DNA of 64,000 bases from Paenibacillus endophyticus (GCF_014192395.1 NZ_JACHXW010000007.1:79213-143212), one strand, 5' to 3'. Shown: positions 15,790 to 26,146, counted from the stretch's first letter. Notes: generated from the letters alone by a model not told the origin. Numbers and translations are program-made.

Positions 15790-17349
15790 CTAATTCTTGT
15801 AAGCTGCGTTGTATTCTTCGATAATTTGGGCACCGCCGCGCTTCTTCCAGTCTTCTACCGCCTTATCGAAGCCTGCTTTATCAATGGTGCCATACATATA
15901 TTTGTATGTGGCGTCCTTAATGATTTCTTGCAGCTCCGTGCCTTTCTCCGTATATGCAGCCGAATCAAGCGGCGCCGTTGGATCGGCGATGGCGATCTTC
16001 TCGTTCTCCACAATCAGCTGCTCGGCATGGATCCGTGCTTCCAGCTCATGCAAGCCCTCGTACATGCCGTTTGTTTCCGGCTCGCCGATAACGCTGTCCT
16101 TGAAGCCTTTCACTTCCCGCTCGGTCAGCTCCTTGTCCGCGGATGCTTTTGCTTTGCCGTCCACGACCGTGTAATGCGTGCCTTCAATGCCCCAATACAT
16201 CATATTCGCCACTTCCGGCGTCATCAGCTTGTCGAAGAAGGCCAATATTTGCTTGAGCTCCGCTTCGTCTTTGATCGCTGATTTAGGGAACAATGCGACG
16301 TTATTGTAGCCAGGGATCGACCATGAAGCCATTTTCCCATCAGGGCCCGCTACCATGCTGTGCGTATCAACAACGGCTGTTGGCACGTTTTTGACCAAAT
16401 CCTTCACAAGCGAATCCACGTCCTGCATCGAGCCGATGTAGACGCCCGCTTTGCCGCTTGTAAACATATTCACTTGATCGGTTTTGCTTGTGGCTGCAAA
16501 ATCCACGTTCATCGCTTTGGCATCACGGATCTTTTTGATAAAATCCATCGTTGCCGCATATTCCGGCGTCGTAAAGTCAGGCACAAGCTGGCCGTCCCGC
16601 TCACCCCAGTTATTCGGAGCCCCAAACCAAGCGGCAACCGTTTTGAATGCGCCATAAATCAGATCATTGCGATCAGCTAAGCCGATCGTATCCGGCTTGC
16701 CGTTTCCGTCCGGGTCGCCGTTCGTGAATTTGTCCATCATCGCATACAGCTCATCTACATTTGTGGGAGCAGACAGGCCAAGCTTATCCGCCCAATCCTT
16801 GCGGTAAATCATGCCTTGGCGTGCAAGCGGCCTTCCGATATAAACCGAATACAGCTTCCCGTCTACCTTCGTATTATTTAAAATTTCTTCCTTCAGCTTG
16901 CTTAGGTTCGGGAACTCGGCAAGGTAGGGACCAATCTCCCAGAACTGCCCTTCGCGGATCGCTTCCTTCATCTGCACGAAGGTCGCTTGGTTTTTCAAAT
17001 ACGTAACCTGCGGCAGCGAGCCCGTAGCAAAGGAAGCATTCAGCTTCTCCTCGTACGTATCTGCCGGGAAAAATTGATAGGTCAGCTTGGTGTTCGTCAG
17101 CTTCTCAAGCTCGTTCTTGATCGTATCCGGCGGCGTCTCTGCTGTGTTAAGCGGAAGCATGATCGTAATTTCGGTTGGCTTAGCCGGTTCCTCCGGTTTG
17201 GCTGTTTCTTCTGTCTTAGCTTCGGTGTCATTGCTCGGTGAAGGCGATGTATTATTGTTGCCTCCGTTGCTGCCGCCCGAGCATGCTGCAAGCAGCAGGC
17301 TGAACGTCAAAACCATGCCCATCAGAATCGAATACGATTTTTTCTTCAT
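15790..17349 (-). CDS. Sugar ABC binding lipoprotein (LplA/YtcQ type)
   Basis: A 519-residue extracellular binding protein. It has a lipoprotein signal peptide with LLLAACSGG (lipidated Cys ~23), a Ser/Pro/Glu-rich linker (residues ~25-60), then a large SBP_bac_1 domain typical of the LplA family, including WADKLGLSAPTNVDELYAMM and DPDGNGKPDTIGLADRND. It should bind oligosaccharide for the two downstream permeases. GGAGG lies ten bases before the ATG. It is a close paralogue of the 17685-19202 product. Confidence 0.92.
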   Translation of the reverse strand: MKKKSYSILMGMVLTFSLLLAACSGGSNGGNNNTSPSPSNDTEAKTEETAKPEEPAKPTEITIMLPLNTAETPPDTIKNELEKLTNTKLTYQFFPADTYEEKLNASFATGSLPQVTYLKNQATFVQMKEAIREGQFWEIGPYLAEFPNLSKLKEEILNNTKVDGKLYSVYIGRPLARQGMIYRKDWADKLGLSAPTNVDELYAMMDKFTNGDPDGNGKPDTIGLADRNDLIYGAFKTVAAWFGAPNNWGERDGQLVPDFTTPEYAATMDFIKKIRDAKAMNVDFAATSKTDQVNMFTSGKAGVYIGSMQDVDSLVKDLVKNVPTAVVDTHSMVAGPDGKMASWSIPGYNNVALFPKSAIKDEAELKQILAFFDKLMTPEVANMMYWGIEGTHYTVVDGKAKASADKELTEREVKGFKDSVIGEPETNGMYEGLHELEARIHAEQLIVENEKIAIADPTAPLDSAAYTEKGTELQEIIKDATYKYMYGTIDKAGFDKAVEDWKKRGGAQIIEEYNAAYKN

Positions 17350-17420
17350 ACCGCGTTGACCTCCATATATCGTTTTGATTGCTTCCCATTCAAGCTACCA
17401 TGTCTATTCAGAGTGCCGAA

Positions 17421-17476
17421 ATAATCATTTGAACCGATGCACGCCCTCAAAGGCCCCAACTGAGCTAATGATTATC
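17421..17476. promoter_or_regulatory. Candidate regulator sites (TGATTAT motif) before binding protein 1
   Basis: AAATGATTAT occurs on the minus strand at 17421-17430 and AATGATTATC on the plus strand at 17467-17476, 72-127 bp upstream of the operon's first gene. The same core recurs twice before the divergent paralogue/AraC pair (19248-19277). The rest of the 335-bp gap 17350-17684 holds only the terminator at 17589-17630. Confidence 0.4.
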
Positions 17477-17588
17477 CCCCTCTTAAATGACACCTCCTAA
17501 GCCCAAGCCCGAAACCGCGCCAATATGACTATCTCAAAATCATTGCTAGAAGCTTCAGCTCCCGTATGCCTTCATATAGCCAAAAAAA

Positions 17589-17630
17589 AGGAACCTTCAT
17601 CCCCGCTTTATAGTGGGGTTGAAGATTCCT
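17589..17630 (-). terminator. Terminator of second binding-protein gene
   Basis: A 16-bp stem with two mismatches (17589-17604 with 17615-17630) is followed on the minus strand by eight T residues (17588-17581). It makes the 17685-19202 gene a separate transcription unit. Confidence 0.85.
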
Positions 17631-17684
17631 CTCGGACTTTTATATGGTTTATCGACGCTTGATTACCCGCTAAGCCAATCCCTT

Positions 17685-19202
17685 CTACTTATTGAAATAA
17701 GCTGCCGTATACTCACTCATAATTTGGCTTCCGCCGCTGCGCTTCCAACGCTCAACCTCCTGATAGAAGCCCTCTGCGCTGATTTGTCCAAGCATATACT
17801 TATACGTCGCGTCGGAGATGATCTTATATAGCTCCATGCTTTTTTCGTCATTGGTTTTGGATTCCAGACCGATGGTCGGGTCCTTGACGATAAACTTGTC
17901 ATTGTCTGCGCTAAGCCGCTCCGCAAGCTCCCACATCGACTCCTTCTCCGCCACCTTCAGCAGATTCGGGTTGCTTAGATCCGCAATCATCAGCGAATAG
18001 AGCGCATTCACCTCGCTAACGCGCAGCTGAGAGGTTGCTTCCGGCAGCGCCACCTGCCCGCCCTCCATTTGATAATGTTTGCCCTCAATGCCGTAACGCA
18101 TCAGGTTCGCAGCATCCTTTTCCATCGTACGATCGAAGAAGCCAAGCATGGCTAGCAGCTCCTTCTCCTCACGAATGGCTTTTTTGGAGAATAAGTAAAG
18201 GCCGTTATAGTTCGGTATCGACCATATCCGGTACCCCTCTGGCCCAAGTATCCGGTTTACGAGCGTGAATCGTGCTTCAGGATTAATCTGCATCGCCTCG
18301 TCGGATAGTCGCTGAACATCCGTCATGCTGCCAATATACACGCCTGCGCTGCCGCGAATGATTTGATCGCGCTGCATATCCTTGCTTGTCACCGCAAAGT
18401 CGGCATTCAGCAGCTTTTCATCATAAAGCCGTTTCATGAAATCCATCGTATCCATATAAGCAGCCGTCTCGAATTCCGGTATGATCCCCTTCTCCGTCAC
18501 TCCCCAGTTATTCGGCGTTCCGAAATAAGAGCTCAGCGTCTTGAACGCCCCGAATATCAAATCATTGCGATCAGCCAAACCAACCGTATCCGGTCTGCCA
18601 TTGCCGTCTGGATCATTTTTCGTAAATTGCTTCATGACCTCATAGAGCTCATCAATCGTTCCCGGCTCGCTAAGCTTCAGGCGGTCCAGCCAATCCTGCC
18701 TAATAATGATCCCCTGCCTGGAAGAGGGCCGCTCCGTATACAGGCCATAGACTTTGCCATCGATCGCAGCTTGGTTCAGAATATCGGCATCCAAATGCAT
18801 GAGGTTCGGGAACCGCTCCAAGTACGGTCCAATCTCCCAGAATGAACCGGAGCGAATCGCGTTTTTCACAAAAATATAATCCGTATGCTTCACGAAGGTC
18901 GCCTTCTTGAGCGAATTGGTGGAGAGCGCCGTGTTCATTTTATCGGTATAAATGCCATCCGGTACCCAGTTGATATCGAGCTTCACATGGGTAAGGCCTT
19001 CGACTCTCTCCAACATTTCCTCGCTCGGCGGATGGGGGAAATGCAGCGGCGCCATAATGGAAATGGTCGGTATCGAAGGGTCATTGTCCGGGTCATTCAA
19101 GGCGTTTGACGACGTGCATGCTGCACATAAAAGAAGAAGGAGCAGCACTGCGGCAGATCGCAGGCTAGCAGACAGCTTTGTTCTTCGTATACGAATGCTC
19201 AT
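17685..19202 (-). CDS. Second LplA-type binding lipoprotein, permease-less
   Basis: A 505-residue paralogue of the 15790 product: signal peptide with LLLLLLCAACTSS lipobox, the same LplA-type domain, and the same DPDGNGRPDTVGLADRNDLIFGAFKTL block. It has its own terminator and no permeases of its own. It is divergent from a membrane-bound AraC regulator (145 bp between starts), so it may feed the same transporter, or present ligand to that regulator. AAGGGGG precedes the ATG. Confidence 0.9.
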   Translation of the reverse strand: MSIRIRRTKLSASLRSAAVLLLLLLCAACTSSNALNDPDNDPSIPTISIMAPLHFPHPPSEEMLERVEGLTHVKLDINWVPDGIYTDKMNTALSTNSLKKATFVKHTDYIFVKNAIRSGSFWEIGPYLERFPNLMHLDADILNQAAIDGKVYGLYTERPSSRQGIIIRQDWLDRLKLSEPGTIDELYEVMKQFTKNDPDGNGRPDTVGLADRNDLIFGAFKTLSSYFGTPNNWGVTEKGIIPEFETAAYMDTMDFMKRLYDEKLLNADFAVTSKDMQRDQIIRGSAGVYIGSMTDVQRLSDEAMQINPEARFTLVNRILGPEGYRIWSIPNYNGLYLFSKKAIREEKELLAMLGFFDRTMEKDAANLMRYGIEGKHYQMEGGQVALPEATSQLRVSEVNALYSLMIADLSNPNLLKVAEKESMWELAERLSADNDKFIVKDPTIGLESKTNDEKSMELYKIISDATYKYMLGQISAEGFYQEVERWKRSGGSQIMSEYTAAYFNK

Positions 19203-19247
19203 GGCGGCCCCCTTGTGTAATCGCCTTTATATCCCCATAATCTAAGG

Positions 19248-19277
19248 AAATGATTATCGGCGAGGCAGATGATTATT
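19248..19277. promoter_or_regulatory. Direct-repeat TGATTAT motif in divergent region
   Basis: AAATGATTATC (19248-19258) and GATGATTATT (19268-19277) place the TGATTAT core twice with 19-bp spacing, a layout typical of AraC-family binding sites, between the second binding-protein gene and the AraC regulator gene. Confidence 0.45.
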
Positions 19278-19285
19278 GCTCAAAA

Positions 19286-19300
19286 TGTATGCGTTTACTA
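19286..19300 (-). promoter_or_regulatory. Possible CcpA cre site
   Basis: The minus-strand 15-mer TAGTAAACGCATACA matches the loose cre consensus WTGNAANCGNWNNCW at all but the second position. Its place between divergent sugar-locus genes fits carbon catabolite control, but one chance match is quite possible. Confidence 0.3.
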
Positions 19301-19346
19301 AAATAAAACTAATGCTCTTCCAATCTTAGACAAGGTGTTGGTGGCT

Positions 19347-21659
19347 GTGCGATCCTTAACCTTCTTAAGCAAGATGACGATCTTCGGTTTCCTGCTCAGC
19401 ACGCTTCCCGTTATATTCATTGGCGCCTTCTCTTATATGACTTCATCGAATGAAATACAGAAAAATGTAAATGCAGGAAAAATGCAGCTTATTATGCAAA
19501 TTAAATCAAATGTAGAGCAGAAATTGATGACTGTCAACCATACGCTCAATCAAGTCATCAACTCCACGGTACTCAAAAAAGCGATGAATCAGCCGCTGAC
19601 CGCGAACGATTTTGTCATGTACGACGATTTGCGGAGCGAAATTCGGCATATGCAATCCTTCGATACGAAGCTCGAGGACGTGCTGCTCATCAACGATCGC
19701 CATGACTGGATGATTAAAAACTCAGGGTTGTACGCCTTCGGGCAATACGCTTATTATGAGCAGCTATCCGGCTTGCTGCAAGTGCCTGAGGGTACCTCAT
19801 GGATGCTCAATCCTTCCAGCTGGTTCTATAGCGAGGAATCAGCTGAAAGCGCTGCCTGCGGCTACAGCATCAGCCTCGTGAAGAAGCTGCCGACGAATGG
19901 ACTCGAGAAATATGGACTGGCGCTCGCCAATATTCCCGCATGCAGTCTGCAAGAGCTGCTGGAGAGCGACGACGAGCAATTATCGTCCATTATGATTTTG
20001 GATGAGCAATATCGTATTCTATTCCATCATGAACAGTCGTTGATCGGCAAGCCCGTTGCCGAAAGCGGATTGCAAACCGGCCTGCTTGACGACGAACCTA
20101 GCGGCCAATTCAAGGAAACCATCGCTCATAAGGATTATTCCGTTGCCTACTACCGCTCCGAGCTTAACGGCTGGATTTATTTGTCTACTGCATCCATTGC
20201 CAGCATGACGAAGGAATCTACGAAAATCGGCACCTATACGCTGTATGTATGCTTGTTTATGCTTACTTTGTCCATGCTGCTCGCTTGGCTTGGATCAAAG
20301 CGCATGTACTCGCCGATCCAGCTTCTGCTTAACCAAATTGGTGCGCGCCTGACCGATATTCAACAGCGCAAAACCAATGAGTTTCAGGTTATTGGGGAGC
20401 GCGTGGCGCATCTGTTTGAATCCAAGACCGAGCTGGAGAAGGAAGTACGGCAGCATATGCACCAAGTGCGCACTTTTTTCTTCATGAAGGCCTTTCAAGG
20501 TCAAATCAAGCCTGGCGAAATTAGCGGCAAGCTTGAGCAATTCGGCTATGGCAAGCAGTTAGCCGAATGGAAAACCATGGCCGCCGTTACACTGCAAATC
20601 GACTTCCTTGAAAATAGCCGTTATGCCAAAACCGACTTGGAGCTGCTCCTTTTTGCCGTTCACAATATGATTGAGGAGCTTGTTCCTTACGAGCAGCGCC
20701 TTGCGCCGGTCATCATGGATCAAACCATTGTCATGATTATCGGAAGTACGGAGCATGACATCAAAGCTTTCCACACGAGCAATTATGCGCTAACCGAGCA
20801 TTTGCAGCAAGAAATCGCCAGCTGTCTAAACATACAGGTCAGCATAGGCATCAGCCTGCCGCTCAGCAATTTCTCCGCATTGGCAACTGCATACCGCGAG
20901 GGGCTGGAAGCGCTGAAGCATCGCATAAAGCTGGGCGAAGGCATCATCATCCCGTACGAGAACGTGAACGCAGGCAAGCATTATTTGAACCTCAACTATC
21001 CCGTACACATAGAAAACGAGCTATTGGATGCAATTAAGCTCGCCGATAAGGAACGGTCAAAGGAGCTGCTGCGTTCTTTCTTCCAAGCCGTATTTGCCGT
21101 GGAGATGTCCCCTCATGAATATCAGATTCCGCTTGCAAGGCTGCTCAACCAGCTATTGATTGTGATGCAGGAGTCGGGCGTGAATTTGAACCAGCTCCAT
21201 CCTATGAAGAGCTCTCTGCTTGAGGAGCTTCTAAAACTGCATACGGCAGCGGAAATAGATGATTGGTTCTGGACGATGGTCGCCTACCCTATGGTCAGAA
21301 TCTTTAAGGATCGACAGGAAGCGCAGTATCAAAATATTTCCGAAAAAATCATCGACCTTGTCCAGCATCAATATGATACGGACCTTACGCTGGAGGCGTG
21401 CGCCTCGCGCCTGCATTACAACGCCAATTATTTAAGCAGCGTATTCCGCAAGGAAACCGGATATTCGTTCAGCGAGTATTTGTCGATGTATCGGTTCAAA
21501 ATGGCAAAGAAATGGCTGGCGGACAGCGAGACGCCCATCAAAGATATTGCAGCCAAGCTGCGCTACAACAACTCACAGAACTTTATTCGGTCTTTCCGCA
21601 AGCTCGAGGGAATGACCCCTGGGCAATACCGGGATAAGCACCGAGAGGCGGAGCGATAA
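19347..21659 (+). CDS. Membrane-bound AraC family regulator
   Basis: A 770-residue one-component regulator. It has a membrane segment at ~12-32, an extracellular Cache-like sensor (~35-285), a second membrane segment (~292-315), a HAMP-like/coiled linker, a middle cyclase-like degenerate domain (~370-560), and a C-terminal AraC double helix-turn-helix (~665-770; VQHQYDTDLTLEACASRL, FSEYLSMYRFKMAKKWL, IKDIAAKLRYNNSQNFIRSFRKLEGMTPGQYR). It likely senses an extracellular sugar or a loaded binding protein and activates the adjacent GH105/ABC operon. The GTG at 19347 follows AAGGTG by nine bases; GTG/TTG codons at 19335-19341 are alternatives. Confidence 0.9.
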   Translation: MRSLTFLSKMTIFGFLLSTLPVIFIGAFSYMTSSNEIQKNVNAGKMQLIMQIKSNVEQKLMTVNHTLNQVINSTVLKKAMNQPLTANDFVMYDDLRSEIRHMQSFDTKLEDVLLINDRHDWMIKNSGLYAFGQYAYYEQLSGLLQVPEGTSWMLNPSSWFYSEESAESAACGYSISLVKKLPTNGLEKYGLALANIPACSLQELLESDDEQLSSIMILDEQYRILFHHEQSLIGKPVAESGLQTGLLDDEPSGQFKETIAHKDYSVAYYRSELNGWIYLSTASIASMTKESTKIGTYTLYVCLFMLTLSMLLAWLGSKRMYSPIQLLLNQIGARLTDIQQRKTNEFQVIGERVAHLFESKTELEKEVRQHMHQVRTFFFMKAFQGQIKPGEISGKLEQFGYGKQLAEWKTMAAVTLQIDFLENSRYAKTDLELLLFAVHNMIEELVPYEQRLAPVIMDQTIVMIIGSTEHDIKAFHTSNYALTEHLQQEIASCLNIQVSIGISLPLSNFSALATAYREGLEALKHRIKLGEGIIIPYENVNAGKHYLNLNYPVHIENELLDAIKLADKERSKELLRSFFQAVFAVEMSPHEYQIPLARLLNQLLIVMQESGVNLNQLHPMKSSLLEELLKLHTAAEIDDWFWTMVAYPMVRIFKDRQEAQYQNISEKIIDLVQHQYDTDLTLEACASRLHYNANYLSSVFRKETGYSFSEYLSMYRFKMAKKWLADSETPIKDIAAKLRYNNSQNFIRSFRKLEGMTPGQYRDKHREAER

Positions 21660-21720
21660 ACCTGCTAGATTCATTTGGAAGATACTATGTTATACTCTTG
21701 AAAATGAGAAGGAGGCTTGC

Positions 21721-22242
21721 ATGATGTCATCACGACCGTCAACCGAAGAATATATCCCCTATTATGAGCAATATATCGGACTTGTAGGCGAAGGCTCCGT
21801 TACCGAATTGCTCGCAAGCCAGCTAGCAAGCACGACTGAGCTTCTGTCTGATATTCCCGAAGCCCAGGCCGATTGCCGTTATGCGGAAGGCAAATGGACG
21901 CTGAAGGAAGTGATCGGCCATATTTCGGATACGGAGCGCGTCATGTCCTATCGGCTGCTGCGTGCTGCACGCGGCGATAAAACCCCTCTAGCAGGCTTCG
22001 ATCAGGATGAGTTCATGACTGCCGCCTCATTCCAGAATTGGAGCTTATCCCAAATTATCGAAGACTACATAGCCGTTCGCAAGTCTACCCTTTCCTTACT
22101 GAGAGGCTTGTCGGAGGAAGCATGGCTCCGCCTAGGTATAGCGAACGGCGGCGATGTATCCGCAAGGGCACTCGCTTATATCATTGCCGGACACGAGCTG
22201 CATCACCTGAGAATCGTGCACGAGAAATACCTTGCAAGATAA
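21721..22242 (+). CDS. DinB-like four-helix-bundle protein
   Basis: A 173-residue DinB/YfiT superfamily protein. Three histidines of the usual metal site are visible: His in VIGHISDTERVMSYRL, and HELHHLRIVHEKYL near the C-terminus. Members include thiol-dependent transferases and hydrolases (bacillithiol-linked in Bacilli); the substrate is unknown. AAGGAGG precedes the ATG by seven bases. It stands alone, with a terminator 15 bp after its stop. Confidence 0.88.
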   Translation: MMSSRPSTEEYIPYYEQYIGLVGEGSVTELLASQLASTTELLSDIPEAQADCRYAEGKWTLKEVIGHISDTERVMSYRLLRAARGDKTPLAGFDQDEFMTAASFQNWSLSQIIEDYIAVRKSTLSLLRGLSEEAWLRLGIANGGDVSARALAYIIAGHELHHLRIVHEKYLAR

Positions 22243-22256
22243 GGATTAACCCTAAC

Positions 22257-22313
22257 AAACTCCTATATGTAAACCTTTTATTATGATAAAATGGTTAACA
22301 TATAGGAGTTTTT
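22257..22313 (+). terminator. Terminator of DinB-like gene
   Basis: A long, near-perfect stem (AACTCCTATATGT near 22258-22270 with ACATATAGGAGTT at 22298-22310) followed by TTTTT. Confidence 0.85.
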
Positions 22314-22334
22314 GTTGTAAGGAGCGATAAAGGA

Positions 22335-22754
22335 ATGACGATTCGATTGCGCGGACATCATCTGCTGTGCCTGCTTGGATATCGCGGCATGGGCTATTCC
22401 GATGATTTCTGCACCAACATGACCGCTATTTATGAAAGGCTGCGCACGCAGCCTCATACCCTAGTTGAATTAATAACGGGACCGGACGACGTCTGCCAAG
22501 CTTACCCGCCTGACAAAGCCAATCATTGCGAGGGAACGGTATACGGCCTTGACGAAGCCGTGCTAGCGAAGCTCGGACTTACGGCAGGATTGAAGGAAAG
22601 CTGGGAATCTTTGTGCAGCCGCGTGGCGGCTTCGATGGTGCCTGAGGATATTAGCCGCCTATGCACCTCCTGCCCTTGGGAAAAGTATGGCGTATGCGCC
22701 GAAGGTGTAGGCCTGCTGGCGAGCGGACAGCCATTGCCCAAGGTAGGGACATGA
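22335..22754 (+). CDS. DUF1284 domain protein
   Basis: A 139-residue protein beginning MTIRLRGHHLLCLLGYRGMG, the hallmark of DUF1284. It carries conserved cysteines at CLL, DFC, DDVC, NHC, LCTSCPW and GVC that suggest a metal or iron-sulfur site. Function unknown. TAAGGAG lies about eight bases upstream of the ATG. It lies between a terminator and the large kinase gene. Confidence 0.88.
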   Translation: MTIRLRGHHLLCLLGYRGMGYSDDFCTNMTAIYERLRTQPHTLVELITGPDDVCQAYPPDKANHCEGTVYGLDEAVLAKLGLTAGLKESWESLCSRVAASMVPEDISRLCTSCPWEKYGVCAEGVGLLASGQPLPKVGT

Positions 22755-22850
22755 CGTTTGAGCAGATTTGAGACGGTTATCCATGCAGCTTTTCCTCTAA
22801 CCACTGCCATTTGGGGCAGGGAAAAGTCCATTCATGTCGAATGATATCGT

Positions 22851-25800
22851 ATGCGAATAATGAAAACCACACTAGCTTTCAAACGTATCTCCGTCATGTT
22901 GTTGTTTCTAGGCATTCTGCTTGGCTTGCGATGGGCTTGGGCAACTGTTTTCCCCACGGCCGATGCTCCAAGTCCGGTCAATGGCGTGCTTGATTTACGC
23001 GGATGGGATTTGCAGCATTCACCGCCCATGCGATTGGACGGAGAGTGGGAGTTTTTCCCTGGCCAGCTGCTAAATCATCGTGATCTACCTTCAATAAACG
23101 ATCGTTCGTCTACATATGTCCAGGTCCCAGGAGACTGGAAAAACTCTTTTCCCGCATCTCATGAAAATTCTTTCGGATACGGCACCTACCGACTGCGCAT
23201 GTACATTGATCCGCTGAAGGAACCCGCCACGCTCTGGTTCAAAAAGATTCAATCATCGGCCCAGGTCCAAATCAACGATCTCCGTGATCCTGATATTGGA
23301 AAGCCCGCTGCGAATCCTGATGATTATATTCCGGAAAAGGTCTCCTTTACGAGCACTTACACGAAGCTGGGGGTACAGGAGCTTGACGTGTACATTCAAG
23401 TAGCCAACTACGAGGACCCCTATAATGGAGGAATATTGCACGCTATCCGTTTTGGCTCCCAGGCGGCCATTGATTACGAACGATGGTATTCAATCGGCTT
23501 TCAGCTCGTTTCTTTTATCATTTTGCTGCTGCACGGCTTATATGCCTTTATATTGTTTTTTCTGAACCGCAGCGAGCGAGCGCCGCTCCTCTTCGGCATG
23601 ATGTCGTTAGCAGCGTCCCTTGCCATTGTCTCCGACAATGATAACCTGCTCATGTTGTGGCTGCCTATCAATTACGCGTGGTCCTTCAAAATCAGGCTGC
23701 TTTCCTACTTGTGGCTTGCCTATTTGATTATCTTCTTTTTCAGAAGGTTTACTTCGATGCTGCAAGGCCGCAAAGGTTTTTCCGTGTATTCGGCCTTGCT
23801 GATCATGTATTCTTTGTTTTTGTGTGTGGCGCCGACAGCTCTCGTCCACGCTACCTATCATTTTAGAGTTTTTAGCGCCCTGTACTTTTTTCCTTTCGCA
23901 TGGCTCATTTATTTGATAACCAAACTCTTTTTCATAAAAGCAACCGATGAGGATGCCGTATTTCTGCAGTTCTCTGGCGCAGCCGTGCTGTCGAGCGCGA
24001 TATGGGCAGCCATAAACGTGGGCATTACCAAAACGGATCTTTATTACCCGGTTGACATTATTGCTGCGATAATCGGCTTTTCTACGTATTCGCTTAAAAA
24101 GTATTTTCGCAAAACGCAAGAAATTATGCAGTTAAACCGTCAACTGCGTGAAGCGGATTTGCTGAAAGACCAATTTCTGACCCATACGTCGCATGAGCTT
24201 CGAACGCCTCTGCATGGCATTATGAATATTGCGGAAACGGTACTTCTGCATGAAAAGGACAGACTCCATTGGAAGAGCAGGAGGGATATGGATCTGCTCG
24301 TAAAAATAAGCAGGCGCATGTCTCATCTGCTCTCCGACCTTCTCGATATTACACGGCTTCGGGAACATAGAATCGTCCTGCAAAAGGAGCCTTTGCACGT
24401 GCAGGCGCTGCTTCCTGGCGTAGCAAGCATGCTTCGTTTCATGTACGAAAACAAGCCTATTATTTTGAAGCAGAATGTAGATCGGGCTTTTCCTGCCGTT
24501 TGGGCCGACGAGAAAAGATTAGTTCAGGTGCTCTACAACTTAATGCACAACGCAATCAAGTTTACAGAAAGAGGGTCCATCTCCATTTCAGCGGAGGTAA
24601 TTGGCGGGAATGCGGTTATCCGGTTCTCCGATACCGGCGTCGGTATGGACGAAGAGACGGCAGCCCGTGCTTTTCAGCCGTACGAGCAAGGAGCTCACGG
24701 GATAAACGAAGGAAGCGGAATCGGAATCGGATTGAGCATCTGCAAGCAATTGATAGAGCTTCATAACGGTTCGATCACGGTTCAATCGGAGCTAGGCAAA
24801 GGAACGGTGTTTAGCTTTAGCCTGCCCTTGGCCGAGCCCTCCTTCTCTTCTTCCTTGCAGCAGCAGCTTACTGAGCGTGAAGCAGCAGTGGAGCTTGCGG
24901 CGGCCTCGCAGGTAAGTCACGAAGGTCCGAACGTAGAGACAGAGATTTTCGCGGCATCTGCCTCGCCATTATCAAATGACGATCGAATTCATATTCTTGC
25001 CGTTGATGATGATGCCGTTAACTTGAAGGTGCTTGTATCCATTCTCTCGACTGAATCCTATGCGATAACGACGGTGAGCTCTGGCGAAGAAGCGCTAAGG
25101 GTGCTAGATATCCAGCAATGGGATGTACTCGTTATTGACGTCATGATGCCGCATATGTCTGGCTATGAGCTGACGAGGAAAATTAGGGAGCGCTATTCCT
25201 TGTCGGATCTCCCCATTCTATTATTGACTGCCCGAACCATGCCCGAGGATATCTATACCGGGCTGTTAGCCGGTGCTAATGACTACGTAACGAAACCCGT
25301 CGATGCGTTGGAATTGAAATACCGCATGAGGACGCTGACGAATCTCAAACAATCGATACATGAGAGCATGCGCATGGAAGCAGCCTATTTACAGGCGCAG
25401 ATTCAGCCTCATTTTTTGTTTAATACTTTAAATTCCATAATGGCCTTAAGCGCGATCGACACCGATAAAATGCAAGAGCTTGTCGAGGCCTTTGCGGACT
25501 ATCTCCGCATCAGCTTTAATTTTTTGAATACGCAGCCTGTTGTCGATATTTCTCACGAAATAGATTTGGCTAAAGCCTACCTCTTTATTGAAAAATCGCG
25601 TTTCGAACATCGCTTAACCGTGGACTGGGAGATAGATGCCGATTGCCAGCTTAGCCTTCCTCCGCTTACGATCCAGCCGATTGTAGAAAACGCGGTCAAG
25701 CATGGCCTTACCCGCATGCAGGGCGTTAAGGTTTCCATACGCGTCACTTGCCAAGGCGATTACGCGCACATTGAGGTGAAGGACAACGGAATCGGAATGG

Positions 25801-25988
25801 ACAAAGAAATGGTCGCTAAGCTGCTTAGCGAGCCAAGCGCAGCCAAGAGCGGTATCGGCCTTTACAATACGAACCGGAGATTGATGAAGAGATACGGCCG
25901 AGGCTTGATCATCCATAGCAAGCCCGACGAGGGTACTAGCGTCTCCTTTCGCATTCCCGTACATTCCGGCGATTCTTCGAGAATATGA
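22851..25988 (+). CDS. Giant hybrid sensor: 7TMR-DISM, HisKA kinase, receiver and second LytS-type kinase
   Basis: A 1045-residue protein. Signal/membrane segment ~8-30; extracellular 7TMR-DISM-like beta domain ~35-205; seven membrane helices ~210-425; HisKA with [12 protein letters not shown] (~445-510); HATPase with N-box [11 protein letters not shown] and [15 protein letters not shown] (~545-665); receiver domain (~715-830) with DDD acidic pocket, Asp in [11 protein letters not shown] and Lys in YVTKPVD; then a second, LytS-type kinase: [15 protein letters not shown]-box and HATPase with [10 protein letters not shown] (~850-1040). Two complete kinase modules of different classes in one chain are unusual. 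The ATG has no clear Shine-Dalgarno; a second ATG three codons later is possible. No cognate response regulator is adjacent. Confidence 0.9.
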   Translation: MRIMKTTLAFKRISVMLLFLGILLGLRWAWATVFPTADAPSPVNGVLDLRGWDLQHSPPMRLDGEWEFFPGQLLNHRDLPSINDRSSTYVQVPGDWKNSFPASHENSFGYGTYRLRMYIDPLKEPATLWFKKIQSSAQVQINDLRDPDIGKPAANPDDYIPEKVSFTSTYTKLGVQELDVYIQVANYEDPYNGGILHAIRFGSQAAIDYERWYSIGFQLVSFIILLLHGLYAFILFFLNRSERAPLLFGMMSLAASLAIVSDNDNLLMLWLPINYAWSFKIRLLSYLWLAYLIIFFFRRFTSMLQGRKGFSVYSALLIMYSLFLCVAPTALVHATYHFRVFSALYFFPFAWLIYLITKLFFIKATDEDAVFLQFSGAAVLSSAIWAAINVGITKTDLYYPVDIIAAIIGFSTYSLKKYFRKTQEIMQLNRQLREADLLKDQFLTHTSHELRTPLHGIMNIAETVLLHEKDRLHWKSRRDMDLLVKISRRMSHLLSDLLDITRLREHRIVLQKEPLHVQALLPGVASMLRFMYENKPIILKQNVDRAFPAVWADEKRLVQVLYNLMHNAIKFTERGSISISAEVIGGNAVIRFSDTGVGMDEETAARAFQPYEQGAHGINEGSGIGIGLSICKQLIELHNGSITVQSELGKGTVFSFSLPLAEPSFSSSLQQQLTEREAAVELAAASQVSHEGPNVETEIFAASASPLSNDDRIHILAVDDDAVNLKVLVSILSTESYAITTVSSGEEALRVLDIQQWDVLVIDVMMPHMSGYELTRKIRERYSLSDLPILLLTARTMPEDIYTGLLAGANDYVTKPVDALELKYRMRTLTNLKQSIHESMRMEAAYLQAQIQPHFLFNTLNSIMALSAIDTDKMQELVEAFADYLRISFNFLNTQPVVDISHEIDLAKAYLFIEKSRFEHRLTVDWEIDADCQLSLPPLTIQPIVENAVKHGLTRMQGVKVSIRVTCQGDYAHIEVKDNGIGMDKEMVAKLLSEPSAAKSGIGLYNTNRRLMKRYGRGLIIHSKPDEGTSVSFRIPVHSGDSSRI

Positions 25989-26085
25989 ATTTCTTAACTA
26001 CTGGTAACGCCCTTCGGCCCGAATACGGCATCCCTACGCCAGTTCATACATGAGCTGGAACGCAATCATGATATATCCCTATTAG

Positions 26086-26126
26086 CAAAAAGCGGCAAGG
26101 CGCGGCACAATGCCAGCCTTGCCGCT
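26086..26126 (-). terminator. Terminator of serS
   Basis: An 11-bp perfect stem (26126-26116 with 26101-26091 on the minus strand) followed by a T-run, 21 bp after the serS stop. Confidence 0.85.
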
Positions 26127-26146
26127 TTCCGCTTTCGTATAAGCAC

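Noticed and set aside
15639..15824. ORF with repeated FARFARITRIARIVRF residues
   Set aside because: Its repetitive peptide is a by-product of the 9-bp DNA repeat (nine is a multiple of three); no start signal, and it runs into the antisense of the binding-protein gene.
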